Assembly: GCA_049115495.1 (NCBI GenBank)
Contig: JAGDZV010000008.1
Coordinates: 62,001-126,000 of the forward strand
Direction: 5' to 3'
Source of the DNA: JACPUW01 sp049115495
GTDB lineage: Bacteria; Bacteroidota; Bacteroidia; CAILMK01; JACPUW01
DNA length: 64,000 nt
Each line of letters opens with the position of its first letter. The stretch's first letter is position 1. The position numbers and the translations under genes were made by a program. This document shows positions 1 through 8,787 of this stretch, one piece after another. Below the pieces are notes generated by a model. The model searched no databases. It was not told the origin of the DNA and was given only the letters and a program-made list of their open reading frames with translations.

Positions 1-8
1 TATAAATC

Positions 9-395
9 TTATTCTACTTCTTTTTCTTTATCTGCATCCTTAATATCATTCATTTCATCCATTGGGTTGCATTTCTTATCGCCAAACCTATTTTTCATTC
101 GGCTTTTAAATGCTTCTTTTTCATCAGGACTCATATTTTCCCATTTTGCTTTCATTCGGTGTTTCCAATTGTGCCTTCTGTGGCCACCTCCTCTTCTTCC
201 AGGAAAACCGCCAAACAATATCTTGCTTAGTAGCAATAGCCCTAGGGTTTGCCAAAAGTTGAGTACCATTAATCCGAAAATCATAGGCATTAGCCAATTC
301 CATAACGACATGGTTACATAGGTGAAGAGTATGATCATTAGAATGGCACCTAAGCCAAATTTTAATCCTTTAATTATCCAAAATTTCTTATTCAT
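9..395 (-). CDS. small membrane protein downstream of ECF sigma factor
   Basis: This 128-residue protein is not recognised as a named family. Residues about 10-62 form one or two hydrophobic helices, rich in Leu, Ile, Met and Trp. A Gly/Arg/His-rich basic stretch follows (about 66-84, GRRGGGHRRH), then a charged soluble tail ending in Asp/Glu/Lys repeats. The start lies 11 bp after the sigma-factor stop, so the two are almost certainly cotranscribed. Position and topology would suit a membrane protein that controls, or is controlled by, the sigma factor. That is inference, because no anti-sigma domain is visible. No signal peptide or lipobox was seen. Confidence 0.7.
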   Translation of the reverse strand: MNKKFWIIKGLKFGLGAILMIILFTYVTMSLWNWLMPMIFGLMVLNFWQTLGLLLLSKILFGGFPGRRGGGHRRHNWKHRMKAKWENMSPDEKEAFKSRMKNRFGDKKCNPMDEMNDIKDADKEKEVE

Positions 396-406
396 TTTAT
401 TGATTT

Positions 407-991
407 TTAATCGTTTATAAATTCTTGATAAATGGATTGCAACCTATTTCTTAAATGAAGCACAGCATAGCGCTTTCGGCTAATTAGGGTGTTTACAGTT
501 ACCTTATACTCAGCGGCCAATTGATTGAAAGAAACACCTTCAAGTTCGTGCTTTACAAAGACGTCTCTTTGCTCATCAGGGAGCTCGTTTAAGGCCATCT
601 CAATTTCATCTAAAATCACTTGCCTTGTATAATCTTCTTCAGGATTGTCTGATTCTGACACTATTTCTGCAAGAAAACTTGAAAACTCTTCTTCAACGTC
701 AGGCTTATCGAATTCGCTTTCATAAACTGGTTTCTTTTTTCTAAAGAGGTCAATGATTTTATTTCGGGCAACCGCATACAACCAAGATGTTGCTTGTTCA
801 ATTGGTTTTAATAGCAACGAATTCTCCGTGTATTCGTACAAAACATCTTGCAGTATATCTTCGGCATCGTCAATACTATTAACTTGCTTTTTTATGTAAT
901 TCAAAAGGCGGCCGCGCTCAAGATTTACGTTCTCTGCAATTTGTTTTTGCTGTGCTATTGGAACTTCATTTATGTTGGCTGCAATATCCAT
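407..991 (-). CDS. ECF-type RNA polymerase sigma factor
   Basis: This 194-residue sigma-70 family protein of the extracytoplasmic-function type directs RNA polymerase to alternative promoters. Region 2 spans about residues 27-95 (DDAEDILQDV for the core-binding helix, then TSWLYAVARNKIIDLFRKKK for the -10-recognising helix). Region 4 spans about 135-188 (LPDEQRDVFVKHELEGVSF, then a helix-turn-helix ending in SRKRYAVLHLRNRL). An acidic linker of about 40 residues separates them. The small membrane protein follows 11 bp downstream. No classical anti-sigma gene lies beside it in the window, so its signal is unknown. Confidence 0.9.
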   Translation of the reverse strand: MDIAANINEVPIAQQKQIAENVNLERGRLLNYIKKQVNSIDDAEDILQDVLYEYTENSLLLKPIEQATSWLYAVARNKIIDLFRKKKPVYESEFDKPDVEEEFSSFLAEIVSESDNPEEDYTRQVILDEIEMALNELPDEQRDVFVKHELEGVSFNQLAAEYKVTVNTLISRKRYAVLHLRNRLQSIYQEFIND

Positions 992-1057
992 CTATTTCTG
1001 AAGACGAATGAGCCCAATGGATATTTTAAATTATTTCATCTTTTTTTACTGAAAACA

Positions 1058-1086
1058 AAAAAACCAAGGCTTTCACCTTGGCTTTC
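1058..1086 (-). terminator. Rho-independent terminator of the nitroreductase gene
   Basis: CCAAGG (1064-1069) pairs with CCTTGG (1076-1081) around a 6-nt loop. Read on the minus strand it is followed by a run of seven T. It sits about 25 bp after the nitroreductase stop codon. Confidence 0.75.
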
Positions 1087-1108
1087 AGATATTTAAAACT
1101 TTTAAATT

Positions 1109-1624
1109 TTATGCTTCAATAAATATTTCTTCAATACTCTTTCTTGTTCTTTTTGAATTACCATCAACAAAGCTTTTACCAATGGCAACAGCAACAATTG
1201 CATCTTGATTATTGGCTAGATTAAAAACATCTTTAGCTTTCTGAGCATCAAAACCACCCATTTGGTGAACATTTAAGCCCATTTCTGTAGCTTGAATTGT
1301 TAAACTCATAACAGCTTGGCCCAAATCATAGCTTGCATGTTTGTTTGGTTTCCCATTTCTAGTAAAGGTATTATTGGCAACCCCTATTACAAGCATTGAA
1401 ACTTCTCCACTCCACGGTTTATTGCCATCGAGAATTAAATCGTACAATTTCTTAAACCCATTATTATTTTGGCGAGTAGCATAAAAAAATTGCCATGGTT
1501 GCTCATTATAACTGCTGGGGGCCCAGCGTGCCGCTTCAAATAGCTCCTTAATTTGGTTTTCATCTAACTCATATGACGGGTCAAATTCGTAGGGGCTAAA
1601 TCTTGTTTTTAATAAATCGTTCAT
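1109..1624 (-). CDS. nitroreductase family protein
   Basis: An FMN-dependent NAD(P)H nitroreductase-fold protein of 171 residues. The N-terminal MNDLLKTRFSPYEFD and the motif ARWAPSSYNEQPWQFFYA are the FMN-binding face of the family. The C-terminal half has QAVMSLTIQATEMGLNVHQMGGFD, typical of the small HBN/YdgI-like nitroreductases. The ATG at 1624 is preferred over one 42 bp upstream, because the upstream extension is a low-complexity basic tail that does not fit the family. The true substrate (quinone, nitro compound or enone) cannot be read from the sequence. It is followed by a good terminator and shares strand with the pirin gene upstream. Confidence 0.88.
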   Translation of the reverse strand: MNDLLKTRFSPYEFDPSYELDENQIKELFEAARWAPSSYNEQPWQFFYATRQNNNGFKKLYDLILDGNKPWSGEVSMLVIGVANNTFTRNGKPNKHASYDLGQAVMSLTIQATEMGLNVHQMGGFDAQKAKDVFNLANNQDAIVAVAIGKSFVDGNSKRTRKSIEEIFIEA

Positions 1625-1726
1625 TTTATTTTTTCTGTTATTAGCCTTAAGACACATTTTATTCAATAACAGTGTATTATCATAAATTATGAATGGTCTG
1701 CTGGCTTGGTTTCAAAAATCTATTAA

Positions 1727-2602
1727 CTAAATGCTCATTGGTACTTCCATAAGCAACACTTCGGCACCTTTTGTAGTTTCAATGTTTATTTGTGTAGCTT
1801 GGGTAATGCCCATTCCATCCCTTTTACCAAGTGTATGTTCTCCAACTTTTACGTCTCCTTCTAAAACAAAAAGGTAAACACCATTTTCGCTTTTATTAAT
1901 GTTGTGGATCACACTTTTTCCGGCTTCAAGATCACTCAAATAGAACCAAGCATCTTGATGCATCCATACCCCTGCATCTTCGGCGTTTGGACTTGCTACT
2001 TGCTGCAATTTGTTTAACCGATCATTTGGGTCAAAAGCAATTTGATCGTAGCGTGGCGTTACATTCTTTTTATTCGGATAAACCCAAATCTGAAGAAACC
2101 TTACTTCGTCGTTATCGCTTTTGTTCTTTTCGCTATGAAAAATTCCAGTTCCAGCACTCATTACTTGCACATCATTCTTTTTTATGGTGTGAGTATTGCC
2201 CATGCTGTCCTTATGCTCAAGTGCTCCTTCTAGCGGAATTGATATGATTTCCATATTGTCATGTGGATGTCGCCCAAAGCCCATTCCACCATTTACTCTG
2301 TCATCGTTAAGAACTCTAAGTGCCCCAAAATGCATTCTCTCAGGGTTATAATAGCTGGCAAAACTGAAGGTATGGTGGGTATCTAACCATCCGTGATTGG
2401 CATGTCCTCTGGTGTTAGCTCTGTGAATTATCGCTTTCATCATATTGTTTTTAATGGTTTCAGGTTTGGCAGAAGGAATATGGTTGAATCCCAATTTTTC
2501 ATTTTTAACTGTATTACTTTCACTTTTTGCGTTTACACTTCCTGTGGCCGCAACCGCTGCGGCTCCTAACGCTCCGCGTTTAATGAATTTCCTTCTATCC
2601 AT
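1727..2602 (-). CDS. pirin family protein with Tat signal peptide
   Basis: A bicupin of the pirin family, 291 residues. The metal ligands are visible: His112 and His114 in RHPHDNMEI, then His156 and Glu158 in GIFHSEKN. The 44-residue spacing matches the Fe ligands of characterised pirins. Unusually, the protein begins MDRRKFIKRGALGAAAVAATG, a twin-arginine signal (RRKFIK plus a hydrophobic Ala-rich segment), predicting export of the folded, metal-loaded protein. Some bacterial pirins are quercetinases, but activity here is unknown. It lies between a nitroreductase and a divergence-free AraC regulator on the same strand, suggesting a small redox or stress cluster. Confidence 0.9.
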   Translation of the reverse strand: MDRRKFIKRGALGAAAVAATGSVNAKSESNTVKNEKLGFNHIPSAKPETIKNNMMKAIIHRANTRGHANHGWLDTHHTFSFASYYNPERMHFGALRVLNDDRVNGGMGFGRHPHDNMEIISIPLEGALEHKDSMGNTHTIKKNDVQVMSAGTGIFHSEKNKSDNDEVRFLQIWVYPNKKNVTPRYDQIAFDPNDRLNKLQQVASPNAEDAGVWMHQDAWFYLSDLEAGKSVIHNINKSENGVYLFVLEGDVKVGEHTLGKRDGMGITQATQINIETTKGAEVLLMEVPMSI

Positions 2603-2733
2603 AACTTTAAGTTTTAATTTGATAATTCAAAGGTCTAATGCACCCACCACTCAATTGTTTAGCGAATCGAGCAAAGAATTGTAAAAAACGAGGGTTACAC
2701 CAAGCTTTATATTCGAAACCAAATACTAAGAGG

Positions 2734-3597
2734 TCAATTACTTTTTCGGTAGCTCGAAAAACTCATACCGGTACATTTCTTGAAAAAAGTGCTAAAGTGT
2801 GCTGGATCTTCAAAACCCAGTTCAAAGCCAATTTCTTTTGAAGATAGGTTAGAATATATAGCCAATCGTTTGGCTTCGGTTGTTATTCTTTTTTGAATAA
2901 ATTCTTTTGCACTTACCCCAGTAAGTGATTTAATTGTTTTGTTTAAATGCCCAGTGGTAATATGTAACTCGTTGGCAAAAAATGTTACTGAATGTTCTTC
3001 TCTAAATTTTGAATCTACCAGGGCCTTAAACCTTTTTAAAAGTCCATCGGCACCTTGGCTGTGTTGTAAACCAACTGAAGGCAAATTGCAGCTCTCGGCA
3101 CACTCAATTAAAAAAAGTTTTAGAGAAGACGCAATTTTTTCGAATTTATAGCCCGATTCTCCTTCAAACTCTTCACAAATTAAAGTGCAGTGTGTTTCAA
3201 GTTTTCTCAGTTTCTGCTCATTAATTTTTAACGCAGGGCTTTCTCCATAATTTCTAAATAAATTAAGGTCAGAAATAAATGATGGGTTTATATCGTGTTT
3301 AAGCAAAAAATCTTGGGTAAATAAAAATACATAGCCATGTGGAATGCCATTTGTAGCTACACAATGTACCTGACCAGGGCTCACAAAAAAGACACAGGGC
3401 GTGCTAAAATCATATTCATGAAAATCAATTGTATGCTTTCCTGAAGCCTCAATTGCGAATATTACAGTGAAAAAATTATGTCTATGAGGATCGTCTGGTT
3501 TACCGCCATTTTCAACGGCAATTGATTCCATTGATTTAAAGGCAAAGTCTACATCAAGCGCTTCGCCTACCCTCTCAACAACTTTAATAGAACTCAC
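2734..3597 (-). CDS. AraC family transcriptional regulator
   Basis: A 287-residue regulator. The N-terminal half (about 20-160) resembles the cupin-like AraC ligand domain (HRHNFFTVIFAIEASGKHTID). The C-terminal 100 residues carry the paired helix-turn-helix motifs of AraC/XylS proteins (FANELHITTGHLNKTIKSL, then SSKEIGFELGFEDPAHFSTF and a final FKKCTGMSFSSYRK). It overlaps the upstream hydrolase gene by 4 bp (3594-3597), so it is translationally coupled to it. The pirin gene lies 131 bp downstream, making the pirin/nitroreductase pair a plausible target. Confidence 0.92.
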   Translation of the reverse strand: MSSIKVVERVGEALDVDFAFKSMESIAVENGGKPDDPHRHNFFTVIFAIEASGKHTIDFHEYDFSTPCVFFVSPGQVHCVATNGIPHGYVFLFTQDFLLKHDINPSFISDLNLFRNYGESPALKINEQKLRKLETHCTLICEEFEGESGYKFEKIASSLKLFLIECAESCNLPSVGLQHSQGADGLLKRFKALVDSKFREEHSVTFFANELHITTGHLNKTIKSLTGVSAKEFIQKRITTEAKRLAIYSNLSSKEIGFELGFEDPAHFSTFFKKCTGMSFSSYRKSN

Positions 3598-4460
3598 TCA
3601 TGCAAGATAAAATCTAAAACTTCTTTTCCCCATTCTTCAATTCCCATAAAACTTCTTAGACCGTGAGGTGCATCTTCAACCACCAAGGCACGTTTGTAAC
3701 TACCTGTGTGGGCTTCATATACTTGTCTTGCATTTTCAACTGGAGCTGTTTTATCTTCAGTTCCGTGCATCCAAAAAAGTTGATTGGGATATTTCTTCAT
3801 CTCAGACAATAGATCAAAATTGAAATCGGTTAAAAAACTTGATGGCATACTTAAGCCTGAAGCCCCTTGCGCAATGGCATCGGCTGAAGATTGCGGAACC
3901 TCATATATGTATTTTTCAGGAACGAGTATTTCTGAGCTTCCGGCTACATAAGTTCCCGGAATAGAACCTAAGCTTTCACCTAAAAGCACCATTCTATCAC
4001 CGCTTAGCCCATTAGCTTTTAGCCAATCTAGGCAGGCATTAACATCAGCCATCATAGTTCCCATTCCAGTTGATACACCTTCACTTTTACCAAAACCACG
4101 GTAATCATATAAAAGAACTCCATATCTGTGTTTTCCACCTAAGTTGGCTAATTGCACTGCTTTAGGCCAAAAAAGGTCAAGATAAGGACCATTGCCATGA
4201 CAATATAGAATTACAGTATCGGTAGCTATTTTAGACTTATCACCTACATAAACACAATAGATATCGGCCTTGTCTCCATTATCGTCGCTTTCTAATGTAA
4301 ACACATCAACAAGGTTCTCGTCTATTTCGTAATTATAATCAGTGGGTAATGCTGCATTTGAAAAATCATAATCTCCGCCATCATTTCCCCAAAGCAATGC
4401 GCTATCAACATCGCAACTCACTAAAAATAAACCTATTATAAAGTAAACTACATTTCTCAT
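3594..4460 (-). CDS. alpha/beta hydrolase lipoprotein
   Basis: A 288-residue serine hydrolase. The ATG at 4460 gives MRNVVYFIIGLFLVSC, a lipoprotein signal with Cys at residue 16; the possible longer start adds only an unrelated tail and overlaps the upstream gene. The nucleophile elbow is GESLG in LLGESLGSIPGTYVAG, the acid is probably Asp in HGTEDKTAPV, and the catalytic His is in DAPHGLRSF. The fold resembles BEM46/YqiK-type esterases (LYDYRGFGKSEG). It starts 1 bp after the stop of the upstream OM lipoprotein and overlaps the araC-type gene by 4 bp, so the three form an operon. The substrate is unknown. Confidence 0.85.
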   Translation of the reverse strand: MRNVVYFIIGLFLVSCDVDSALLWGNDGGDYDFSNAALPTDYNYEIDENLVDVFTLESDDNGDKADIYCVYVGDKSKIATDTVILYCHGNGPYLDLFWPKAVQLANLGGKHRYGVLLYDYRGFGKSEGVSTGMGTMMADVNACLDWLKANGLSGDRMVLLGESLGSIPGTYVAGSSEILVPEKYIYEVPQSSADAIAQGASGLSMPSSFLTDFNFDLLSEMKKYPNQLFWMHGTEDKTAPVENARQVYEAHTGSYKRALVVEDAPHGLRSFMGIEEWGKEVLDFILHE

Positions 4461-4461
4461 T

Positions 4462-5136
4462 TTAATCTTCTTTTTGGTGATTAAACCTGTAATTGATAGT
4501 AAAATAAAATCCATGACCACCAGAACCTAGCAGGTTTGGTACTGCAGCTTGTGGCACCACTATTTCTTTATTGATATTAAGCATTCGGTACTCGGCAGCC
4601 AATACAAATCTTTTCATTTGGTATCTATAGCCCGCTTGTAATGAAGGATGCCAAATGCTTCCTTCACCAATCTCAACCGTTCCAGGTGCAAAATCGAACC
4701 AATTGTTGAAACCAAGGTGAAAAAGTTGTTTATTATTATTACCTAGCTCCCAATAAAAGTTTGGCGTAAGCTCATGGTAATATCTAAAATCTGCATTTCG
4801 TAATGAAATCATTGGATTCATAACCGTATTTAGTGCAATACCTGGAACTATACCTTTTTGTTCTAGTACACCGTAAGTCCATCCAAAATCAAGTTGTATG
4901 GTTTGAAACCCCAAAGTAGTAGTATGAATACCACCAAACATGCTTAGGTTTTCTCTAAACCCATATGCAAAATGTATGCTGGTTAATGGTAAAATTTGAG
5001 AGTTAACTTGTGGACCACCAACATCAAGTCCAATTTGTATTTCTTTCTCTTCAAGTGGTTTTACAACCCTTGTGGTTGTACAAGCTCCTCCTAAAATAAG
5101 CAGTGCCGCAAACGCAAGTATTAATAACCTATTCAT
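4462..5136 (-). CDS. hypothetical lipoprotein, probable beta-barrel
   Basis: No named family is recognised. The 224-residue protein has a lipoprotein signal peptide with lipobox LGGAC (Cys about 19). The rest consists of alternating hydrophobic/polar strands with aromatic residues (HFAYGFRENLSMFGGIH, YRYQMKRFVLAAEYRML) and ends in FYFTINYRF, a typical outer-membrane-strand ending. It is first in a three-gene run with the hydrolase and AraC genes. Confidence 0.7.
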   Translation of the reverse strand: MNRLLILAFAALLILGGACTTTRVVKPLEEKEIQIGLDVGGPQVNSQILPLTSIHFAYGFRENLSMFGGIHTTTLGFQTIQLDFGWTYGVLEQKGIVPGIALNTVMNPMISLRNADFRYYHELTPNFYWELGNNNKQLFHLGFNNWFDFAPGTVEIGEGSIWHPSLQAGYRYQMKRFVLAAEYRMLNINKEIVVPQAAVPNLLGSGGHGFYFTINYRFNHQKED

Positions 5137-5301
5137 TCTAAAAATTAAAATCGCTGCAATGTAGCTATTAACAACAAATTGATGCGAGTGTTCTAAAACC
5201 GTTTTAAACCAATTAATCTACACATAACAACCATAGATGTAAAAAGTACCTTGCCTATTGATTTATTAATTAGCATTGCATTTGTAATTAACCGGCACAA
5301 A

Positions 5302-8181
5302 ATGAGAAGAACAGTTTTATTTGCTTCAATAACTTTTTTATGGTTTTCGAACCAATCTTGGGCTCAATTTAATCCGCAAATTGAAAGATACACATTAGAC
5401 AATGGGCTTACAGTAATTTTAAATTACGATGAACACCAGAATGGTGTATTTGGAGCCGTTGGTGTAAAAGTTGGTTCAAAAAATGATCCTGACGACGCCA
5501 CAGGAATGGCGCATTATCAAGAGCACATGCTTTTTAAAGGAACAAGCCAACTCGGAACCATTGATCACACATCTGAAAAAATATATATCGACTCTATTTT
5601 TTTAATGTATGATGAACTAGGAAATACAAAAGACGAAGTTGAAAGAACAAGGATTCAAAAAACTATAAATAGACTATCGGTAAAAGCAAATGAATATGCA
5701 GTACCTAATGAGTTTAGCAATTTGATCAAAACCATTGGCGGCACAGCCTTAAACGCCTTTACATCGCCCGACATGACGGTGTATCACAATTCTTTTCCGG
5801 CCAACCAAATGGAAAAGTGGCTCGAACTTTACTCACACAGATTTATTGATCCAGTTTTTAGGGGTTTTCAAAGTGAGCTTGAAGTTGTTTACGAAGAGTA
5901 CAATATGAATGCCGATAATTTCGCTTTCAATCTTTTTCAAGAGTTTCAAAAAAACTTTTTTAAGGAGCACCCATATGGTAGCAAAACAACTATAGGCACT
6001 GTTGAGCATCTTAAAAACCCATCATTAACCAAAATGTATGAGTTTTTTGAAACTTACTATGTTGCCAATAATATGATCTTGGTTTTAAGTGGAAACTTCA
6101 ACGTAGAAAACTCAAAAAAACTAATTGAAAATAAATTTGGAAGACTTAAAACTGGGGGTGTGCCAGAATTTAATCCACCAAAAGAAAAGCCATTTGTTGG
6201 CCGAGTTAAAATTGAGAAAAAGCTAAGCCCAATTAAAATTGGTGCTATGGGTTTTAGAACCGTACCGCAAGGCCATGAAGACGAATACAAATTAAAAATC
6301 GTAAATAACTTATTAAACAATTCATCAGGAAGCGGAATGCTAGATGAATTAATGCTCAATAACGAATTACTTGCTGCACAAGTGCAAAACTTACCATTGC
6401 ACGACGAAGGCGCTACTTTTATGCTATTTGTTCCAAAAATTGTAGGTCAAAAGCTTGAAGAAGCCGAGCAATTGGTTTTGGAACAGATCAAGAAAGTACA
6501 TAATGGTCAATTTGAAGACTGGATGCTTGAGTCTGCAAAAAATAGCATTTATATGGAAGAGCAAATGAAGCTTGAAAGTAAGACTCAAATTGCCTTAGAT
6601 CTAATTAATGCTGAGATGCTGGGTCTTAATCTTTTTGAAGTTTTCAATGCATCAGAACGCATTATGGCATTATCAAAAGAAGAAGTAGTTGAAACTGCCA
6701 AAAAGTACTACGGTAAAGACTACTTGGCTTTTTACTCGAAACAGAATTTGAGCCCTGGCAAAGAGAAAGTAAGCAAACCCAATTTTGAGCCTGTTGTTCC
6801 CAATGGCGATGCAGTAAGTGATTATGCTAATTCGTTTAAGAAAATAAATAGTGATTCAGCCATAATAGACTTAGTAAATTTTGAAGAAGACCTGAAAATG
6901 ATAGCGCTCACAGGATCAAATAAGTTGTATTGCACCCAAAACCCTAAAAACGATATTTTTAGCATGCGCATTGAGTACGGCGTTGGTAGCGAAACTTTTC
7001 CAATGTTAGAATACGCAGGAATGGTTATGGACCTTGCGGGTACAGAAAGTATGAGTTCAAGTAGACTGAGAGATACGTTTAACTACTTTAATTGTAGCTA
7101 TAGTTTTGGCGTAAGTGAAAATAAGTGCTGGATTTCATTAACCGGATTGGAGCGAAATCTTAGAGAATTGATGCCCGTTTTAAACGAGCTGCTTACAAAG
7201 CCCGCTTTAGAAAGCAAAGATCTTAAAACCATAATTCAAGCTGAAAAAACCACAAGGCGCTTAGAAAAAACCGAGGCCGATGCTTTAGCCGATGCACTTT
7301 TTGAATATATGAGATACGGCAATGAAAGCTCTTATTTAACCAGGCTAAGCATGAAAGAACTAAAAAAGCTTGAGCCACAAACCTTAATAAGTGCCTATAA
7401 AAAAGTACTTGATTACGAAGCTACAATACACTTTGTGGGTACTCCTGACCCACAATATATACAAGAACTTGCCCTTGAGTTTATTCCATTAAATGAAGTT
7501 CCAAAAATATCGGACTCTGAAGCTTTTAAAACTGCCAGTAGTTTTGATAAGAACACCATTTATTTTGTTTCAAAGAAAAACGCTAGACAAAGCAAAGTTT
7601 TTATCACCATGAATGAGTTTCCGTATCAAAAGGAAATAAAGCCTTCACTAAATGCCTTTAATCTATACTTTGGTGGAGATTTTTCTGGTTTAGTTTTACA
7701 AGAAATTAGAGAATATCGCTCTTTGGCATATTCAGCAGGTGCTTACTGCTATACACCAAATCAAATGCACAGGCCTAGTGGATTTGTGGGCTTTGTGGGA
7801 ACACAAGCTGATAAAACAAATGAAGCAATTGATGTTTACTACGATTTGATTAAAAACATGCCAAACAAAGCTGAGCGTTTAGACATGGTGCAAGACTACT
7901 TGATCAACAAATTGCAGAATGATCAGCCTTCGTTTAGAAGCCTTAGTAAAACTGTTGATTCTTGGAAGGCAATGGAAATTTATGAAGACCCTAGACAAGA
8001 ATTACTTATGCAATACCAAGGCCTCACTTTTTCAGACATTACTGAATTCTACGGTGAGTTTATTCAAAATAACACTTTGGCCATAGCCATTTGCGGAGAC
8101 CCGCGAGAAATTGATCTAGAAAGCCTAGAACTATATGGTGAAGTAGTAATTCTTAAAAGCAAGGATATATTGAAAAAATAA
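5302..8181 (+). CDS. M16 family zinc metallopeptidase (pitrilysin-like, two-lobed)
   Basis: A 959-residue secreted or periplasmic M16 peptidase. The ATG at 5302 gives MRRTVLFASITFLWF...WAQ, a clear signal peptide; the in-frame start 51 bp earlier would bury it. The inverted zinc motif HxxEH is HYQEH at about residues 71-75, with the distal Glu in LEVVYEEYNMNADN. Two further M16 lobes follow (about 200-400 and 540-930); the second half lacks HxxEH, as expected for the inactive half of the fused type. It probably degrades peptides in the periplasm or at the cell surface. It is monocistronic, transcribed away from the 5.1-kb lipoprotein. Confidence 0.92.
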   Translation: MRRTVLFASITFLWFSNQSWAQFNPQIERYTLDNGLTVILNYDEHQNGVFGAVGVKVGSKNDPDDATGMAHYQEHMLFKGTSQLGTIDHTSEKIYIDSIFLMYDELGNTKDEVERTRIQKTINRLSVKANEYAVPNEFSNLIKTIGGTALNAFTSPDMTVYHNSFPANQMEKWLELYSHRFIDPVFRGFQSELEVVYEEYNMNADNFAFNLFQEFQKNFFKEHPYGSKTTIGTVEHLKNPSLTKMYEFFETYYVANNMILVLSGNFNVENSKKLIENKFGRLKTGGVPEFNPPKEKPFVGRVKIEKKLSPIKIGAMGFRTVPQGHEDEYKLKIVNNLLNNSSGSGMLDELMLNNELLAAQVQNLPLHDEGATFMLFVPKIVGQKLEEAEQLVLEQIKKVHNGQFEDWMLESAKNSIYMEEQMKLESKTQIALDLINAEMLGLNLFEVFNASERIMALSKEEVVETAKKYYGKDYLAFYSKQNLSPGKEKVSKPNFEPVVPNGDAVSDYANSFKKINSDSAIIDLVNFEEDLKMIALTGSNKLYCTQNPKNDIFSMRIEYGVGSETFPMLEYAGMVMDLAGTESMSSSRLRDTFNYFNCSYSFGVSENKCWISLTGLERNLRELMPVLNELLTKPALESKDLKTIIQAEKTTRRLEKTEADALADALFEYMRYGNESSYLTRLSMKELKKLEPQTLISAYKKVLDYEATIHFVGTPDPQYIQELALEFIPLNEVPKISDSEAFKTASSFDKNTIYFVSKKNARQSKVFITMNEFPYQKEIKPSLNAFNLYFGGDFSGLVLQEIREYRSLAYSAGAYCYTPNQMHRPSGFVGFVGTQADKTNEAIDVYYDLIKNMPNKAERLDMVQDYLINKLQNDQPSFRSLSKTVDSWKAMEIYEDPRQELLMQYQGLTFSDITEFYGEFIQNNTLAIAICGDPREIDLESLELYGEVVILKSKDILKK

Positions 8182-8233
8182 GTTTAAAGACTTATGGTCA
8201 CTGTTTTTTTCTAAAGCTTTTTCCAAAAAAAAC

Positions 8234-8265
8234 ATTAAAAAAACCCACTCGATTTGAGTGGGTTT
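8234..8265 (-). terminator. terminator hairpin at the far end of the tRNA-Met repeat array
   Basis: AAACCCACTC (8241-8250) and GAGTGGGTTT (8256-8265) form a perfect 10-bp stem around loop GATTT. On the minus strand it is followed by TTTTTTT. The loop sequence is the same as in the terminators of the adjacent 121-bp repeats, so this is the outermost member of that series. It may also stop transcription leaving the M16 gene on the plus strand, although no T-run follows there. Confidence 0.75.
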
Positions 8266-8274
8266 GATTTCTAT

Positions 8275-8335
8275 TGACGTCAGGAGTTGAATCCTTGTAC
8301 GCCAGCAGGCGGATATTAATCCTGCACTCTTATCG
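8275..8335 (-). pseudogene. tRNA-Met remnant A (most diverged)
   Basis: It keeps GGAGTTGAA of the T-arm and AATCCTGCACTC of the anticodon 5' stem region (as + strand text), with palindrome TACGCCAGCAGGCGGA at 8298-8313 between them. Many substitutions are present in the acceptor part. No complete cloverleaf is possible. Confidence 0.75.
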
Positions 8336-8393
8336 TAAAAATCAAAAAATGGACATAAAAAAAAACCGTTCGAGTTGAACAGGGTTTAACTTG

Positions 8394-8455
8394 TAGCGAA
8401 GACGGGAGTTGAACACGTGTCCGCCAGCAGGCGGATATTAATCCTGCACTCTTAT
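8394..8455 (-). pseudogene. tRNA-Met remnant B
   Basis: The acceptor 3' strand and T-arm match the intact tRNA at 8794-8867 almost exactly. Palindrome TCCGCCAGCAGGCGGA occupies 8420-8435. The anticodon CAT is changed to AAT and the 5' half of the tRNA is absent. Confidence 0.85.
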
Positions 8456-8514
8456 CGTAAAAATCAAAAAATGGACATAAAAAACCCCGTTCGATTTGAA
8501 CAAGGTTTAACTTG

Positions 8515-8576
8515 TAGCGAAGACGGGAGTTGAACACGTGTCCGCCAGCTGGCGGATATTAATCCTGCGCTCTTAT
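8515..8576 (-). pseudogene. tRNA-Met remnant C
   Basis: Same structure as remnant B, with the perfect palindrome TCCGCCAGCTGGCGGA at 8541-8556. The terminator half of this unit has a CTC/GAA stem mismatch near the loop (around 8611-8627). Confidence 0.85.
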
Positions 8577-8636
8577 CGTCAAAATCAAAAAATGAACATA
8601 AAAAACCCCGCTCGATTTGAACAGGGTTTAACTTGT

Positions 8637-8668
8637 NNNNNNNNNNNNNNNNNNNNNNNNNNNNNNNN
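8637..8668. other. assembly gap (32 N)
   Basis: The gap lies inside the tandem array: the unit boundary CTTGT is present on both sides. It is therefore a repeat-collapse gap that could hide zero or many further 121-bp units. Confidence 0.95.
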
Positions 8669-8672
8669 CTTG

Positions 8673-8734
8673 TAGCGAAGACGGGAGTTGAACACGTGTC
8701 CGCCAGCTGGCGGATATTAATCCTGCACTCTTAT
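8673..8734 (-). pseudogene. tRNA-Met remnant D
   Basis: This is the copy immediately downstream of the intact tRNA gene. The T-arm reads GGGAGTTGAACACGTG on the + strand against GGGAGTTGAACCCGTG in the intact gene. Palindrome TCCGCCAGCTGGCGGA is at 8699-8714. Confidence 0.85.
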
Positions 8735-8756
8735 CGTCAAAATCAAAAAATGGACA

Positions 8757-8787
8757 TAAAAAACCCCGTTCGATTTGAACAGGGTTT
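8757..8787 (-). terminator. Rho-independent terminator of tRNA-Met
   Basis: AAACCCCGTTC (8761-8771) pairs with GAACAGGGTTT (8777-8787) around GATTT with one G-U pair. On the minus strand it is followed by a T-run. It lies 7 bp downstream of the tRNA 3' end. Confidence 0.85.

Noticed and set aside
8316..8537. Open frame across the tRNA repeats on the minus strand
   Set aside because: It encodes the repeat itself twice over, has no ribosome binding site, and lies over tRNA remnants and terminators.
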